Of a DNA stretch of 64,000 nucleotides, positions 18,390 to 27,845 are shown piece by piece (the first letter of the stretch is position 1; each line of letters opens with the position of its first letter). The position numbers were made by a program, and so were the translations under genes. Under the pieces are notes generated by a model that was given only the letters and a program-made list of their open reading frames with translations, had not been told where the DNA came from and did no database searches. Source of the stretch: Sphingomonas sp. (lineage in GTDB: Bacteria; Pseudomonadota; Alphaproteobacteria; Sphingomonadales; Sphingomonadaceae); assembly GCF_019635455.1 (NCBI RefSeq), contig NZ_JAHBZJ010000002.1, positions 310,001 to 374,000 on the forward strand, in the 5' to 3' direction.

Positions 18390-19724
18390 CGGTCATTGAA
18401 AACCGAAAACTTCAACGAGATTGCCGCTTACCTTAGAAAGTATCGGTTCGATATTCGTTCTCATGAAACCAATATTGCAATTTCGCCAGATGCTTACATG
18501 GTGGCATATCCTTTCAATCATCGCGTCGCCAGATGAATTTCCGTGTGCGCGAACGCGAGACCGGCGTCGTGCTGCGGAATGCAATGGCGTGAGCGGGGAT
18601 ATCGCAGCGGACGCGCTGACTAAACTGGACGACGCCCTTGTGTTGGCGGAACGTTGTTCTGCTGCTGGTTCAACCTAGTGCGGTCTATCGGATCAGTTTG
18701 CAGACCTCGCTTGATGGACTTCATGCACGCGCTCAAGCAGCCTCGGCTGTGTTCACGAATATCGTCACATGCCTGGCGATAAAGTCTGCACGGCCCGATG
18801 TTGGTTCAATGCGCTATCATCGAACCCAAGTCAGAAAAGGAAGTACTGATCGACCAGCCGGGGTCAATTTTCGCGGGATCGAGTGAGGATATTGTCTATC
18901 CATGGCTTAGCAGAAATCGTTTGAAGAGACTAAATCGGGTGGCAGACGCGAACCTTGGGCGTCTAAACCGCTATCTTCTGACCTATGATGAGAACATCGC
19001 TCACGTAAAAACTGAGTTTCTAGCGGTATTTGATGAGATTGAGGAAAAAGAGCGGTCTGCGATTATGCTCTGACTTATCTCGTCTGGAAGCAGGTGGTGC
19101 GGCGAGGAGGTTCACATCACCCTTTCGATCCCAAAAGACGCAGGATATAGGCACTATCTTTGAGCTGTTCCGTCTTCGCTCCAGGTCCTATAAGGGGAAC
19201 CCAGGCGCTTCACGTCTACCGGTTCCTGGCACTTCACGCCATCTACACAGTGATGGTGCCTGAGCTGCGGCGGTATTCCGGGAGGTCGGTGAAGCCGTTG
19301 AATGAACACTCCGCTGCCGGATTCTCAAACCGGATCGATCGGAGATATCGAAGTCTCTGACGACGACACCTTGGAAATTTTCGAGGCCGTTGAGGTCAAA
19401 CACAATCTGAGCATCACAGAGGCGGTGCCGTCGATGTGCAGCTCAAGGTAATGGATAAGGCGATCGCCCGCTATTACATTTGACGACGCCAGAACTGCGA
19501 ACCGGACGAGGGTGCCAAGCGGGTCATCGACAACATTAAGTCCGTTATGACTGTCAGGTAATCGCCAACGGCGTGAGTGCCATCCATTCCGGTACTATCT
19601 GAGGCTGCTCGATGACCCGAGTGCTGTGTTCCCGGCATATGTCGATCTGCTCCAAAGTGACAAAGCGATCGCGCACGAGCATCGGAAGGGATGGAACGAC
19701 GTCGTAATGGGAATTTCAGTTTAG
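18390..19724 (+). pseudogene. Fragmented gene, possibly the partner restriction endonuclease
   Basis: Several protein-like segments follow one another in changing frames. 18390-18536 reads NFNEIAAYLRKYRFDIRSHE. 18798-19073 includes VDADANLGR-like and NRYLLTYDENIAHVKTEF text. About 19110-19155 reads ITLSIPKDAGYRHYL. 19160-19300 reads ALHVYRFLALHAIYTVMVPE. 19344 onward reads LEIFEAVEVKHNLSIT. The end, about 19590-19724, reads AIAHEHRKGWNDVVMGISV and then a stop. The Glu-Val-Lys at 19392-19400 after a beta-strand resembles the D/ExK half of a PD-(D/E)XK nuclease site. Position directly behind a cytosine methyltransferase suggests a type II restriction enzyme, but the family is not established. 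Confidence 0.5.
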
Positions 19725-20070
19725 TATTCTGAGACGAAGGCTTACCTGCTGCCGGTCAATGCCAGCCTAAAGTTTGACCCACTCACCATTGGCTGCAATC
19801 TCGGTGTTGGCAGACAGCGAAATACCGCTCTGGGCAGACAGCATGTATCGGCAAAAGGCGTTGCGACGCTACGGCCTGCGCCATTCGGTATTCCGCTCGC
19901 CCGCATGCGCGGCAGTCGTCACCCCGTTTCGCGCGATCGCCGCGCCTTTGCCCTTTTGTCGCCTTGTCGGCTGGCCATCTTCGGACACTGAAGGAGCGTC
20001 CCGGCCCTGATGGTGGTACCGCCGACGATCGATTCGGGCGGTTGGGACGCGCATCGGAAAGGATTTGTCC
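19725..20070 (+). other. Right flank of decayed island, no gene seen
   Basis: Nothing here looks coding. A 78-residue open frame at 19774-20010 has no motif or ribosome site. Composition returns to the chromosomal high-GC level at roughly 19900, which I take as the approximate right edge of the island. GGAAAGGA just before 20071 is the ribosome site of the next gene. Confidence 0.55.
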
Positions 20071-20535
20071 ATGCAGGCTTTCGCAACGGCGCGGCGCGCG
20101 GCGCGTCGGCATTACCGGTTGAGGGCGCTGATCGGCGCCGTGATCCTCACGCTCCCCATGGCCGCGACCGCCGGTGCCGGGGCGGGCGGGGGCGGCGCGC
20201 TGCCGGTCGCGTCCGAATGGCGCAATCCGGACAACACGGTTCATATCCGCATCGCCCCCTGCGGCGACGATGCGATGTGCGGCAAGGTGATCTGGGCGAG
20301 CGAGAAGGCGAAGGCCGACGCGCGCCGGGGCGGCACCGCCCGCCTGATCGGCGCGAACCTGTTCCGCGAATTCCGGCGGGTCGCCCCGGGCGAGTATCGG
20401 GGGCGGGTGTTCGTACCGGACCTCAATCGAAGCTTTTCGGGGCATATGCGGATCGACGGCGATTCGATGACCGGTCGTGGATGCGTTCTGGCCGGCCTGA
20501 TCTGCAAATCGCAGACCTGGACGCGTCTTTCGTGA
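20071..20535 (+). CDS. DUF2147-domain secreted protein
   Basis: Start is ATG 20071, preceded by GGAAAGGA at good spacing; a TTG two codons earlier is less likely. The 154-residue product has a long positively charged signal peptide ending near AATAGAGAG. The DUF2147 signature follows: ASEWRNPDNTVHIRIAPCGD and CGKVIWASEK, then GRVFVPDLNRSFSGHMRIDG and MTGRGCVLAGLICKSQTW. DUF2147 proteins are small periplasmic or surface proteins with lipocalin-like beta structure and unknown ligand. Confidence 0.88.
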   Translation: MQAFATARRAARRHYRLRALIGAVILTLPMAATAGAGAGGGGALPVASEWRNPDNTVHIRIAPCGDDAMCGKVIWASEKAKADARRGGTARLIGANLFREFRRVAPGEYRGRVFVPDLNRSFSGHMRIDGDSMTGRGCVLAGLICKSQTWTRLS

Positions 20536-20570
20536 TGTGAGCGCGCGCCGCGCCGGCTAGGGTCGCGGGC

Positions 20571-21368
20571 ATGACGCAAGCACCCATTCGAGTCGGCATC
20601 GGCGGCTGGACGTTCGAGCCGTGGCGCGGGACCTTTTATCCGCCCGGCCTGCCGCACAAGCGCGAGCTGGAGCATGCCAGCCGGCAGCTGACCGCGATCG
20701 AGGTGAACGGCACCTATTATTCGGGTTTCAAGCCGGAAACCTTCGCCGGCTGGGCCGCGACCGCGCCGGAGGGGTTCGTGTTCGCGGTCAAGGCGTCGCG
20801 GTTCTGCACCAACCGCAAGCTGCTGGCGGATGCCGGCGAATCGGTCGCCAAATTCGTCGGACAGGGCATTGTCGAACTGGGCGAGAAGCTCGGCCCGATC
20901 CTGTGGCAGTTCATGGCGACGAAGAAGTTCGACGCCGACGATTTCGGCGCGTTCCTGAAGCTCCTTCCCGCCGAACATGGCGGCGTGAAGCTGCGCCACG
21001 CGATCCAGGTCCGGCACGAGAGTTTCGCAGTACCCGAATTCGTGGAGATGTGCCGCGCGGTGGGGGCGGCGATCGTCTTTGCCGATTCGCCCGACTATCC
21101 CGCGATCGCCGACGTGACCGCCGATTTCGTCTATACCCGGCTCGAGCGTGGCGCGGACGACAACCCGCTCTGCTATCCCGAGGGCGAGATCGATCGCTGG
21201 GCCGACGCGGCGAAGCTGTGGGCCTCGGGCGGCGTACCTGCGGGCCTTCCCTATGTGGAGGACGATGCGCCGCCGGTGCGCCCGCGCGAGACATTCGTCT
21301 TCTTCATTCATGGCGGCAAGGTGCGCGCGCCCGCGGCGGCGCAGGCGGTGATCGCGCGGGTGCGCTAA
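20571..21368 (+). CDS. DUF72 (YecE-like) TIM-barrel protein
   Basis: The 265-residue product begins IRVGIGGWTFEPWRGTFYP, the hallmark DUF72 start, followed by LTAIEVNGTYYS and VKASRFCTNRK. Later motifs HAIQVRHESF and FVYTRLERG are also typical. YecE-like proteins adopt a TIM barrel; no activity is firmly established. The stop overlaps the stop of the convergent FAD monooxygenase gene by 4 bases. Confidence 0.93.
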   Translation: MTQAPIRVGIGGWTFEPWRGTFYPPGLPHKRELEHASRQLTAIEVNGTYYSGFKPETFAGWAATAPEGFVFAVKASRFCTNRKLLADAGESVAKFVGQGIVELGEKLGPILWQFMATKKFDADDFGAFLKLLPAEHGGVKLRHAIQVRHESFAVPEFVEMCRAVGAAIVFADSPDYPAIADVTADFVYTRLERGADDNPLCYPEGEIDRWADAAKLWASGGVPAGLPYVEDDAPPVRPRETFVFFIHGGKVRAPAAAQAVIARVR

Positions 21369-22540
21369 AGGTTCAGCCGGGCGAGCGGGTTGCCGACCGT
21401 CCCGCTGACCAGTGCCGCCTGTATCGCGGTGAACGGCCAGCGTTTCGATACCGGCCCCATCACCCGATCGCGCAGCCAGGGCAGGATCGCCCCATCGGAC
21501 TGATAGACCGGGGTCAGCCAGCGGCTGAGCGCCTGATACAGCGCGATCTGGTCGCGCCGCAGCCGTACCGTTTCGGCAAGCCCGTCGCCCAGCGTGCGTC
21601 CGCGCCGCAGCCCGATCGCGAGCGCGTGCGCGTCGAGCAGCGCCATGTTGGCGCCCTGCCCCAGCTGGGGACTGGTCGAATGCCAGGCGTCGCCGATATG
21701 GATGAGGCCGGGTTCGGCGGGACGGGCGAGCGTGCGATGCGCGTAGCGCGCAAAGGTCAGCTGCCCGGGATCGGCGATCTGATCGAGCAGCGGCGCCGTC
21801 GCCGGCCAGAGCGCGCGCACCTGATCCTTCCACGCGTTCAGCCCGGCCGCGCGCCACGCGGCCAGCCGGTCGGCGCGCAGCGACCAGAACAGCGCCGCGT
21901 GCGGGCGATCGGCATGACGGGGCGACCCGATCGGCAGCACGCCGGCCATGATGCTCGCCCGCCGGTATCGCTGTTGCAGCGCATGGGGGTCGAGATCGCC
22001 GGCCCAGTCGAGATCGGCCCACAATGCCCCATAATCGAGCCAGCGGCCACAGGCGGGCGCGAGCGGCGAGTGGCTGCCGAGCGCATCGACGATCAGATCA
22101 AACCCGCCCGCCGACATCCCCCGGGCGAAGCGCAGCCGGCCGTCCTCCAGCCCGGTGACGTCATGTCCGGTCGCGATCGTGATGCCAGCCGCGCGCACCG
22201 CATCGTGGAGAATGTCGAACAGGGTGGCGCGGTGGATGCCGATGCCGAGCCGCGCTCCGCGCAGCGCGGCGTAGCGGACATCCAGCACCGTGCGGCCCTC
22301 CGCCTCGCCTACCAGCCGGGTGATGCGTGCGCCGCGCGCGTGCAACTCGGCCTCCAGCCCAATCGCGCGCAACGCCGCCTGACCGCTTGGTTGAATGAGC
22401 AGGCCCGACCCGATCGGGCGCGGCGCATCGAACCGGTCGAACAGGGTGACGCGATGCCCGTCGCGATGCAGCAGCAGGGCGGCCGCCAGGCCGGCGGTGC
22501 CGCAACCGGCAACGGCGATTTCAAGCCGCCCCAGAATCAT
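21365..22540 (-). CDS. FAD-dependent monooxygenase
   Basis: The 391-residue protein has the N-terminal FAD motif IAVAGCGTAGLAAALLLHRD, the central DLIVDALGSHSP and the later GLIHIGDAWHSTSPQLGQGANM, which matches the GD motif of aromatic hydroxylase-type flavoproteins. Substrate unknown. Note GCGTAG in place of the usual GxGxxG ending, which still fits. The first 20 bases overlap the 3' end of the upstream CoA-transferase gene, so the two are likely an operon. Confidence 0.88.
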   Translation of the reverse strand: MILGRLEIAVAGCGTAGLAAALLLHRDGHRVTLFDRFDAPRPIGSGLLIQPSGQAALRAIGLEAELHARGARITRLVGEAEGRTVLDVRYAALRGARLGIGIHRATLFDILHDAVRAAGITIATGHDVTGLEDGRLRFARGMSAGGFDLIVDALGSHSPLAPACGRWLDYGALWADLDWAGDLDPHALQQRYRRASIMAGVLPIGSPRHADRPHAALFWSLRADRLAAWRAAGLNAWKDQVRALWPATAPLLDQIADPGQLTFARYAHRTLARPAEPGLIHIGDAWHSTSPQLGQGANMALLDAHALAIGLRRGRTLGDGLAETVRLRRDQIALYQALSRWLTPVYQSDGAILPWLRDRVMGPVSKRWPFTAIQAALVSGTVGNPLARLNL

Positions 22541-23654
22541 CCTCCACCGGACGGGGCGGGCTGGCCCGTCCCGAAACCATCCGTTCGCCGTCGATCACGA
22601 TCGGGCCGGCCACGCCGGGCAGGCCGTCGGGCTGGATCTGCATGCCGCGCGCAATGACCTGGGGATCGGCGAACACCTCCGCGACCGAATTGATCGGGCC
22701 GGCGGGGATACCGCGCGCCTCGCACGCCTCGTACAGTGCCTGTTTCGTCCAGGGCGCGATCGCGGTCTGCACCGCAGCGATCAGCGCGGCGCGATGTTCG
22801 ACGCGTGCCGGATTGGTGGCGAATCGCGGATCGTCGGCGAGTGGAAGGTCGAGCACCTCGCACAATTTGCGAAACTGCGAATCATTGCCGACCGCGACGA
22901 TCAGATCGCCGTCGCGGCACGCGAACGCCTGATAGGGGGCCAGGTTGGCGTGACCATTGCCCATCCGGTGCGGCACCGTCGCGGGGTCGGCCATCCAGTT
23001 CATCGCCTGATTGGCGAGCACAGCGACCTGGGTGTCGAGCAGCGCCATGTCGATATGCGCGCCCACCCCGCTCGCGTCGCGCCGGCGCAGTGCCGCCAGG
23101 ATCGCCACCGCCGAATAGACGCCGGTGAAGATATCGGCATAGGCGATGCCGGATTTTTGCGGAGGTCCGTCCGGTTCGCCGGTCAGGCTCATGATTCCGC
23201 CCATCCCCTGGATGATGAAATCATAACCCGCGCGATGGGCATAGGGGCCGGTCTGTCCGAAGCCGGTGATCGAGCACACGATCAGCCGCGGATCGGCGGC
23301 ACGCAGGCTGGCGGGATCGAGACCATATTTGACGAGGCCGCCGACCTTGTAATTCTCGATCACCACATCGGCATCGGCGATCAGCGCGCGCACCTGTGCC
23401 TGTCCCGCCGCACTGGCGATGTCGATCGCCACGCTCGACTTGCCCCGGTTGCAGGCGTGGTAATAGGCCGCGTCGCGATCATTGCCGGCCGCATCGTGAA
23501 GAAACGGGGGTCCCCAATGTCGGGTATCGTCGCCGGCGCCAGGTCGCTCGACCTTCACGACATCGGCGCCCAGATCGGCGAGCAACTGGCCGCACCACGG
23601 CCCGGCGAGGATGCGGGCGAGTTCGACGACCCGGATTCCGGCCAGGGGCTTCAT
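22521..23654 (-). CDS. CaiB/BaiF family (class III) CoA-transferase
   Basis: I chose the ATG at 23654 (MKPLAGIRVVELARILAGPW), preceded by AGGAT; longer frames extend to 23765 without a better site. The 377-residue protein shows LLADLGADVVKVERPGAGD, YYHACNRGKSSVAIDI, DVVIENYKVG and GFGQTGPYAHRAGYDFIIQG, the full family pattern. The conserved Asp lies in HIDMALLD. The enzyme moves CoA between carboxylic acids; substrates cannot be read. Pairing with a flavin monooxygenase may mean a small catabolic operon. Confidence 0.93.
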   Translation of the reverse strand: MKPLAGIRVVELARILAGPWCGQLLADLGADVVKVERPGAGDDTRHWGPPFLHDAAGNDRDAAYYHACNRGKSSVAIDIASAAGQAQVRALIADADVVIENYKVGGLVKYGLDPASLRAADPRLIVCSITGFGQTGPYAHRAGYDFIIQGMGGIMSLTGEPDGPPQKSGIAYADIFTGVYSAVAILAALRRRDASGVGAHIDMALLDTQVAVLANQAMNWMADPATVPHRMGNGHANLAPYQAFACRDGDLIVAVGNDSQFRKLCEVLDLPLADDPRFATNPARVEHRAALIAAVQTAIAPWTKQALYEACEARGIPAGPINSVAEVFADPQVIARGMQIQPDGLPGVAGPIVIDGERMVSGRASPPRPVEDDSGAA

Positions 23655-23679
23655 GTGCATATCCTGTCGGCCCTGTCCG

Positions 23680-23925
23680 TCATGACCGGCCGATCGCTGG
23701 CATCCTGCGAAAGGGGCGGACGCAGATGGGGTGGGAACCGACGATCGTCGCGCGCGCCTCGCCATCGATTTCCATCACCACGCGGATGGGCGTGGGCGCA
23801 ACGCCGGCGAAGCGCGCCGCCTCTGCTCCGGTCGATGCCGGAACGCGTGATGCCGATGCCGCCGCGCCGCCCGGCATGGCGAAAGCGGATGCGATCACGC
23901 AGCCGGTAATCAGACGCCGGATCAT
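23680..23925 (-). CDS. Small secreted hypothetical protein
   Basis: The 81-residue product has a clear signal peptide (MIRRLITGCVIASAFAMPGG, cleaved near AAAS) followed by a short mature part with PTPIRVVMEIDGEARATIVG. No family recognised. The start ATG follows AGGAGG-like CGGAAGGAGGCCAGG, a strong ribosome site, which supports it as a real gene. It lies 26 bases before the CoA-transferase start on the same strand. Confidence 0.6.
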   Translation of the reverse strand: MIRRLITGCVIASAFAMPGGAAASASRVPASTGAEAARFAGVAPTPIRVVMEIDGEARATIVGSHPICVRPFRRMPAIGRS

Positions 23926-24015
23926 CCTGGCCTCCTTCCGATCCTGGATGCGAGAGACTGGGGAAGCGCGCGGGGATGCGCAACGGTCGAATCAGGGTTG
24001 CCTGCCACGCGCGGT

Positions 24016-24483
24016 TCATGCGCCCGGTCCTTCGACCTCCACCACCTCGACCGCCTCGACCCTGCCGCCGAAATCGACGCGCTCACCCGCCATCGCGCCC
24101 ATCACTGCGCGGGCGAGCGGGGCGGTGAAGGCCAGCAGGTCGGCGGCGGGGTCCGCCTCGTCATGGCCGACGATGCGAAACCGCTGGACCCTGCCATCGC
24201 GACGCACGGTCACGCGCGATCCGACGCCCGCCTCACCCGGATCCGGCGCCGGGGCGATGCGGGCGGTGGCGTGCTGCGTCGTCCAGTAACGCAGGTCGCG
24301 CGCCAGCTTCTTGCGCGCGTCCGCGTCATCCTCGCGCTCGGCCGCCGCCTTCAGCTCGGCGACCTTTGCCGCGATCAGCGCGAGGCCGCGTTCGGTGACC
24401 AGGTTCGGGCCGACCGGAATCGGCAGTTCGAACTCCGGTTCGCGATGCGCGTCATCCTCTTCACGGCGAAAGGCGACGCTCAT
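24016..24483 (-). CDS. GreA/GreB-family transcription elongation factor-like protein
   Basis: The 155-residue protein matches the Gre layout. There is an N-terminal helical segment (LVTERGLALIAAKVAELKAA, with acidic residues EREDDADARKKLARDLRYW), then the C-terminal FKBP-like domain with VGSRVTVRRDGRVQRFRIVGHDEADP and a final GRVEAVEVVEVE strand. Gre factors rescue backtracked RNA polymerase. SPLARALxG is replaced by TAPLARAVMGAMAGE, close to canonical. The gene overlaps the upstream GNAT stop-start as ATGA. Confidence 0.82.
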   Translation of the reverse strand: MSVAFRREEDDAHREPEFELPIPVGPNLVTERGLALIAAKVAELKAAAEREDDADARKKLARDLRYWTTQHATARIAPAPDPGEAGVGSRVTVRRDGRVQRFRIVGHDEADPAADLLAFTAPLARAVMGAMAGERVDFGGRVEAVEVVEVEGPGA

Positions 24484-25028
24484 GCGGCCGGCCCCTCGCC
24501 ACGGCGGATCTCATAGGCGACATGGTCGCGGAGCAGCCCGGCCATCATCCGCGTCTCCCTCCCCGGACGCAGGCGCCCGCCGATCTTTTCCATCGCCCGG
24601 CGCGAGCGGACATTGTCCTCTCCCACCTGAAAGATCACGGTTTCCACCTGGCGATGGATATGGCCGAGCATCAGCGCCTTGACCTCCCGGTTGACCGCGC
24701 CGCCCCAGGACGCGCGGGCGATGAAGGTCCACCCGATCTCGATCTCGTCCGCCTCGGGCCGCCAATTGTCGTAGCGTGACGACCCGATGACGGCGCCGCT
24801 CGCACGGTCATGGATGGTGAGCATGCCGCCGGACGCCAGCCCCGCATCGAAAAAGGTGCGGAACACCGGTTCGCGCCAGCGATCGTGCGCGGGATGGACT
24901 TCCCAGAGCAGCGGATCGGACGCGACCGCGAACAGCGCGTCCCAATCCGCCGCCCGCGTGGGCCGGAGCGACACCAGGTCGCCGGTCAGAACCGGCTGGC
25001 GGTCGGGCGCCGCCGTCGTGCCGGTCAT
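24480..25028 (-). CDS. GNAT-family N-acetyltransferase (RimJ/RimL type)
   Basis: The 182-residue product starts [20 protein letters not shown], then [46 protein letters not shown] and [17 protein letters not shown]. These are the strands and acetyl-CoA-binding region typical of the RimJ/RimL subgroup that acetylates N-terminal or small amine substrates. It overlaps both neighbours by ATGA (upstream acyl-CoA dehydrogenase and downstream Gre-like gene), giving a tightly coupled trio. Confidence 0.92.
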   Translation of the reverse strand: MTGTTAAPDRQPVLTGDLVSLRPTRAADWDALFAVASDPLLWEVHPAHDRWREPVFRTFFDAGLASGGMLTIHDRASGAVIGSSRYDNWRPEADEIEIGWTFIARASWGGAVNREVKALMLGHIHRQVETVIFQVGEDNVRSRRAMEKIGGRLRPGRETRMMAGLLRDHVAYEIRRGEGPAA

Positions 25029-26212
25029 GCGAACGCCGCGATCCCCGTGATCGCGCGCCCCAGGATCAGGCCATGGACGTCGTGCGTCCCCTCATAGGTG
25101 TTCACGGTTTCGAGGTTGATCGCGTGACGCATGACGTGGAATTCCGCCGAAATGCCGTTGCCGCCATGCATGTCGCGGGCGACGCGGGCGATGTCGAGCG
25201 CCTTGCCGCAATTGTTGCGCTTGATGATGCTGATCGTTTCGGGGGACAGCGTGCCGTCGTCGAACATCCGCCCTGCGCGCAGCGCCGCCTGAAGCCCCAG
25301 CGCGATCTCGGTCTCCATATTCGCCAGCTTGAGCTGGACAAGCTGGGTCGCGGCGAGCGGCCGGCCGAACTGCTGGCGGTCGAGCGTATATTGGCGTGCC
25401 GCGTTCATGCACGCTTCGGCCGCGCCCATGCTGCCCCAGGCGATCCCGTACCGGGCGCGGTTGAGGCAACCGAACGGACCCTTCAGCCCCTGAACCTCGG
25501 GCAGCAGGGCGTCCTCGCCCACCTCGACCCCGTCCATCACGATTTCGCCGGTGATCGACGCGCGGAGCGACAGCTTGCCCTCGATTTTCGGGGTCGACAG
25601 CCCCTTCATCCCGCGTTCGAGAACGAAGCCCCTGATCCCGCCGCCATGCGCGTCGCTTTTCGCCCACACCACCATGACGTCGGCGATCGGAGAGTTGGTG
25701 ATCCACATCTTTGACCCCGACAGGCGGTAGCCGCCGTCGATCGCCGTCGCGCGGGTGCGCATTCCGCCGGGATCGCTGCCGGCATCGGGTTCGGTCAGGC
25801 CGAAACAGCCCACCCATTCGCCGGTGGCGAGCTTGGGAAGATATTTCCGCTTCTGCGCCTCGGTCCCATAGGCGTTGATCGGGTGCATCACGAGGCTCGA
25901 CTGCACCGACATGGCCGAGCGATAGCCCGAATCGACGGCCTCTACCTCGCGCGCGACCAGACCATAGGCGACATAGCCGAGGCCGGCGCCGCCATAGGTT
26001 TCCGGAATGGTCGGGCCAAGCAGCCCCAGCGCACCCATTTCGGTCATGATCTCGCGGTCGAACCGCTCGTCCAGAAACGCGCTGGTGACGCGCGGCAGCA
26101 GCCGTTCCTGCGCATAGGCGCGCGCGGCGTCGCGGACCATCCGTTCCTCATCGGTGAGCTGCGCGTCGAGCGCGAACGGATCCTGCCAGTCGAACCGGCC
26201 CATTCCGGCCAT
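25025..26212 (-). CDS. Acyl-CoA dehydrogenase, glutaryl-CoA dehydrogenase-like
   Basis: Start is ATG 26212 after AGGGAGAGACGGG. The 395-residue protein has [40 protein letters not shown], the flavin region [17 protein letters not shown], and near the end [21 protein letters not shown], where the Glu of YEGTHD is the catalytic base position of glutaryl-CoA dehydrogenases. Family members oxidise and decarboxylate glutaryl-CoA to crotonyl-CoA in lysine and tryptophan breakdown. Length and C-terminus fit that subgroup well. Confidence 0.9.
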   Translation of the reverse strand: MAGMGRFDWQDPFALDAQLTDEERMVRDAARAYAQERLLPRVTSAFLDERFDREIMTEMGALGLLGPTIPETYGGAGLGYVAYGLVAREVEAVDSGYRSAMSVQSSLVMHPINAYGTEAQKRKYLPKLATGEWVGCFGLTEPDAGSDPGGMRTRATAIDGGYRLSGSKMWITNSPIADVMVVWAKSDAHGGGIRGFVLERGMKGLSTPKIEGKLSLRASITGEIVMDGVEVGEDALLPEVQGLKGPFGCLNRARYGIAWGSMGAAEACMNAARQYTLDRQQFGRPLAATQLVQLKLANMETEIALGLQAALRAGRMFDDGTLSPETISIIKRNNCGKALDIARVARDMHGGNGISAEFHVMRHAINLETVNTYEGTHDVHGLILGRAITGIAAFA

Positions 26213-26228
26213 CCCGTCTCTCCCTTGA

Positions 26229-27146
26229 TTATCTAGCTGTCGGCGCCGGTGCCGTCGCCGGCTGGCCCGAGGGCGGTTGCGCCGCCGGTTGCTGCGTCGC
26301 CGGGCGCGGCGATGTCGCGCTCGCCCCGGTGGCCGGCCGCACTGCGCCGCGAATCGCCGCGCGCTCAAGCGTGTCGAGCGCGGTGCGCGTCTCGATATAG
26401 CGGCTGGCGGCGGCCATCCAGCTCTCCGCCCCCTGCGCCCCCGGCAGCCGTGCGACTTCCGCCAGCGCGGCTTCGACATGGCCCTGGCCCAGCAGGCGTT
26501 TCGCGCGCGCCAGTCGCTCGCGCGGGTGCGGGCTGGGCGCATCCTCCTTGCGCACGATCACCAGCGACGACACCTCACGACGGATCGCGTCGAACCAGCT
26601 GTCATCGGGGCTGGAGGTGGAAAGCCGCGGCGCGATCTGGTCGAACGCGACCCGCAAATCCTCCAGCGTGACCGGATCGCCGGCCGCGCGCGTCACCGTG
26701 GCGACGGCGTCAGGCTCGATATCGCCGAACCGCCGGCGCAATTCCCCGTCGATATAGCCGAGCCGCTGGCCCCGCTCGATCGCGCGGCGGGCGCCGAACA
26801 CCAGCATCATCGCCTCGGCGCGGCCGGCATAGCTGGCGGCGACACGCGCATCTCCCTCGCTCTGGCCGATCCGCTGGTCGAGCGCGTCGAGCCGGGCCGC
26901 CAGCGCCTGTTCGCGCGCGGCCAGGGTCGGCACATCGGTATCGGGCATCGGCGCCGCGACCGGAGCGCTCACCGGCTGGACCAGCGGCGCGGCGGGTTGC
27001 GCCGGCGTCTGCCACCAGCCGCCGAAGCGAAAGATCGCCGCCATCACCGCCAGCCCGGTGACGAACGCGATCAGACCGGCGGTCGCGACGGTCGCGAGGG
27101 CATTGGTGCGCGGCGGCACGGCAGGGATCGGCGTGTCGGGGGTCAT
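26229..27146 (-). CDS. Mic60/mitofilin-like (COG4223) membrane protein
   Basis: The 305-residue product has one N-terminal membrane segment (about residues 18-40), a Pro/Ala linker, a coiled-coil stretch ([20 protein letters not shown]) and a helical C-terminal domain with [21 protein letters not shown], then a Pro/Gln-rich tail. This layout, and the position directly after hemD, match alphaproteobacterial Mic60 homologues, which shape intracytoplasmic membranes and are related to mitochondrial cristae proteins. The tail is low-complexity. The call rests on architecture and neighbourhood more than on motif identity. Confidence 0.72.
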   Translation of the reverse strand: MTPDTPIPAVPPRTNALATVATAGLIAFVTGLAVMAAIFRFGGWWQTPAQPAAPLVQPVSAPVAAPMPDTDVPTLAAREQALAARLDALDQRIGQSEGDARVAASYAGRAEAMMLVFGARRAIERGQRLGYIDGELRRRFGDIEPDAVATVTRAAGDPVTLEDLRVAFDQIAPRLSTSSPDDSWFDAIRREVSSLVIVRKEDAPSPHPRERLARAKRLLGQGHVEAALAEVARLPGAQGAESWMAAASRYIETRTALDTLERAAIRGAVRPATGASATSPRPATQQPAAQPPSGQPATAPAPTAR

Positions 27147-27170
27147 GGCCCGCTTATTCTCCCGAACCCG

Positions 27171-27845
27171 TCAGGGGTCAATCGCCAGTCCACGCGCGGC
27201 GGCGATCAGCGCCCCGTCCTCGGGCCGTTCGGCGATCGCGACCGCGCCCCAGCCGGGACCGGCTGCTGCTGCTGCCCTCGCGCTGATCGCGGCGATGCGT
27301 AGCGCGGCGCGCGCGATGCCGCCTTCGTCCAGTGCGTGGGCAAGCGCCCGCCCGGCGCGCGCGGAGTGGATCAGCGCCACGGTGCCGGCCAACCTTCGCA
27401 GCTGCGCGCGCGTCGGTATGACGGGGTCGCTGGAATAGACCGGGATGGTCGCGGCGATCGCGGGATGATCGATCGTGGTGCGATCGCGCGCCGCCAGCCA
27501 CAGCAGCCGGCTCGTGCGGGGCTCCTGCACCAACAGCGCGGCGATATCCCGCGCGCCGGTGCGACGGACGGTGAAGCCCATGGCGCGCGCCGCCGCTGCG
27601 GTCGCCTCACCCACCGCAAGCACCGGCAAGGCGCGCAGGTGTGCCAGCTGCGCGCCGCCATGGCGCACGGCATTGGCACTGGTCAGCAACAGCGCGTCGA
27701 ACCCCGCCGGATCGGGCGCGTGCCAGGCGATCGGGGTGAGGGCGAATAGCGGCAGTGCCAGCGGCTCCAGCCCCGCCGCCCGCACCCGATCGGCGGTCGC
27801 GTCATTGCCCGGCTGGGGGCGCAGGATCGCGATTTGCCGGGTCAA
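27171..27845 (-). CDS. hemD: Uroporphyrinogen-III synthase
   Basis: The likely start is TTG at 27845, overlapping the hemC stop as TTGA, giving 224 residues beginning LTRQIAILRPQPGNDATADR. Diagnostic features are the N-terminal LRPQPGN, FDALLLTSANAVRHGG and VLAVGEATAAAARAMGF in the first half and the matching second lobe ending PEDGALIAAARG. The enzyme closes and inverts ring D of hydroxymethylbilane to make uroporphyrinogen III for haem. HemD is poorly conserved, but the context (hemC upstream, mic60-like downstream) supports it strongly. Confidence 0.9.
   Translation of the reverse strand: MTRQIAILRPQPGNDATADRVRAAGLEPLALPLFALTPIAWHAPDPAGFDALLLTSANAVRHGGAQLAHLRALPVLAVGEATAAAARAMGFTVRRTGARDIAALLVQEPRTSRLLWLAARDRTTIDHPAIAATIPVYSSDPVIPTRAQLRRLAGTVALIHSARAGRALAHALDEGGIARAALRIAAISARAAAAAGPGWGAVAIAERPEDGALIAAARGLAIDP

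Noticed and set aside
19774..20010. 78-residue open frame at the island edge
   Set aside because: No ribosome site, no motif, and mixed composition; probably chance.
20621..22657. A 678-residue plus-strand frame spanning DUF72 and the FAD monooxygenase
   Set aside because: It runs out of frame through one real gene and antisense to the other; no protein signature.
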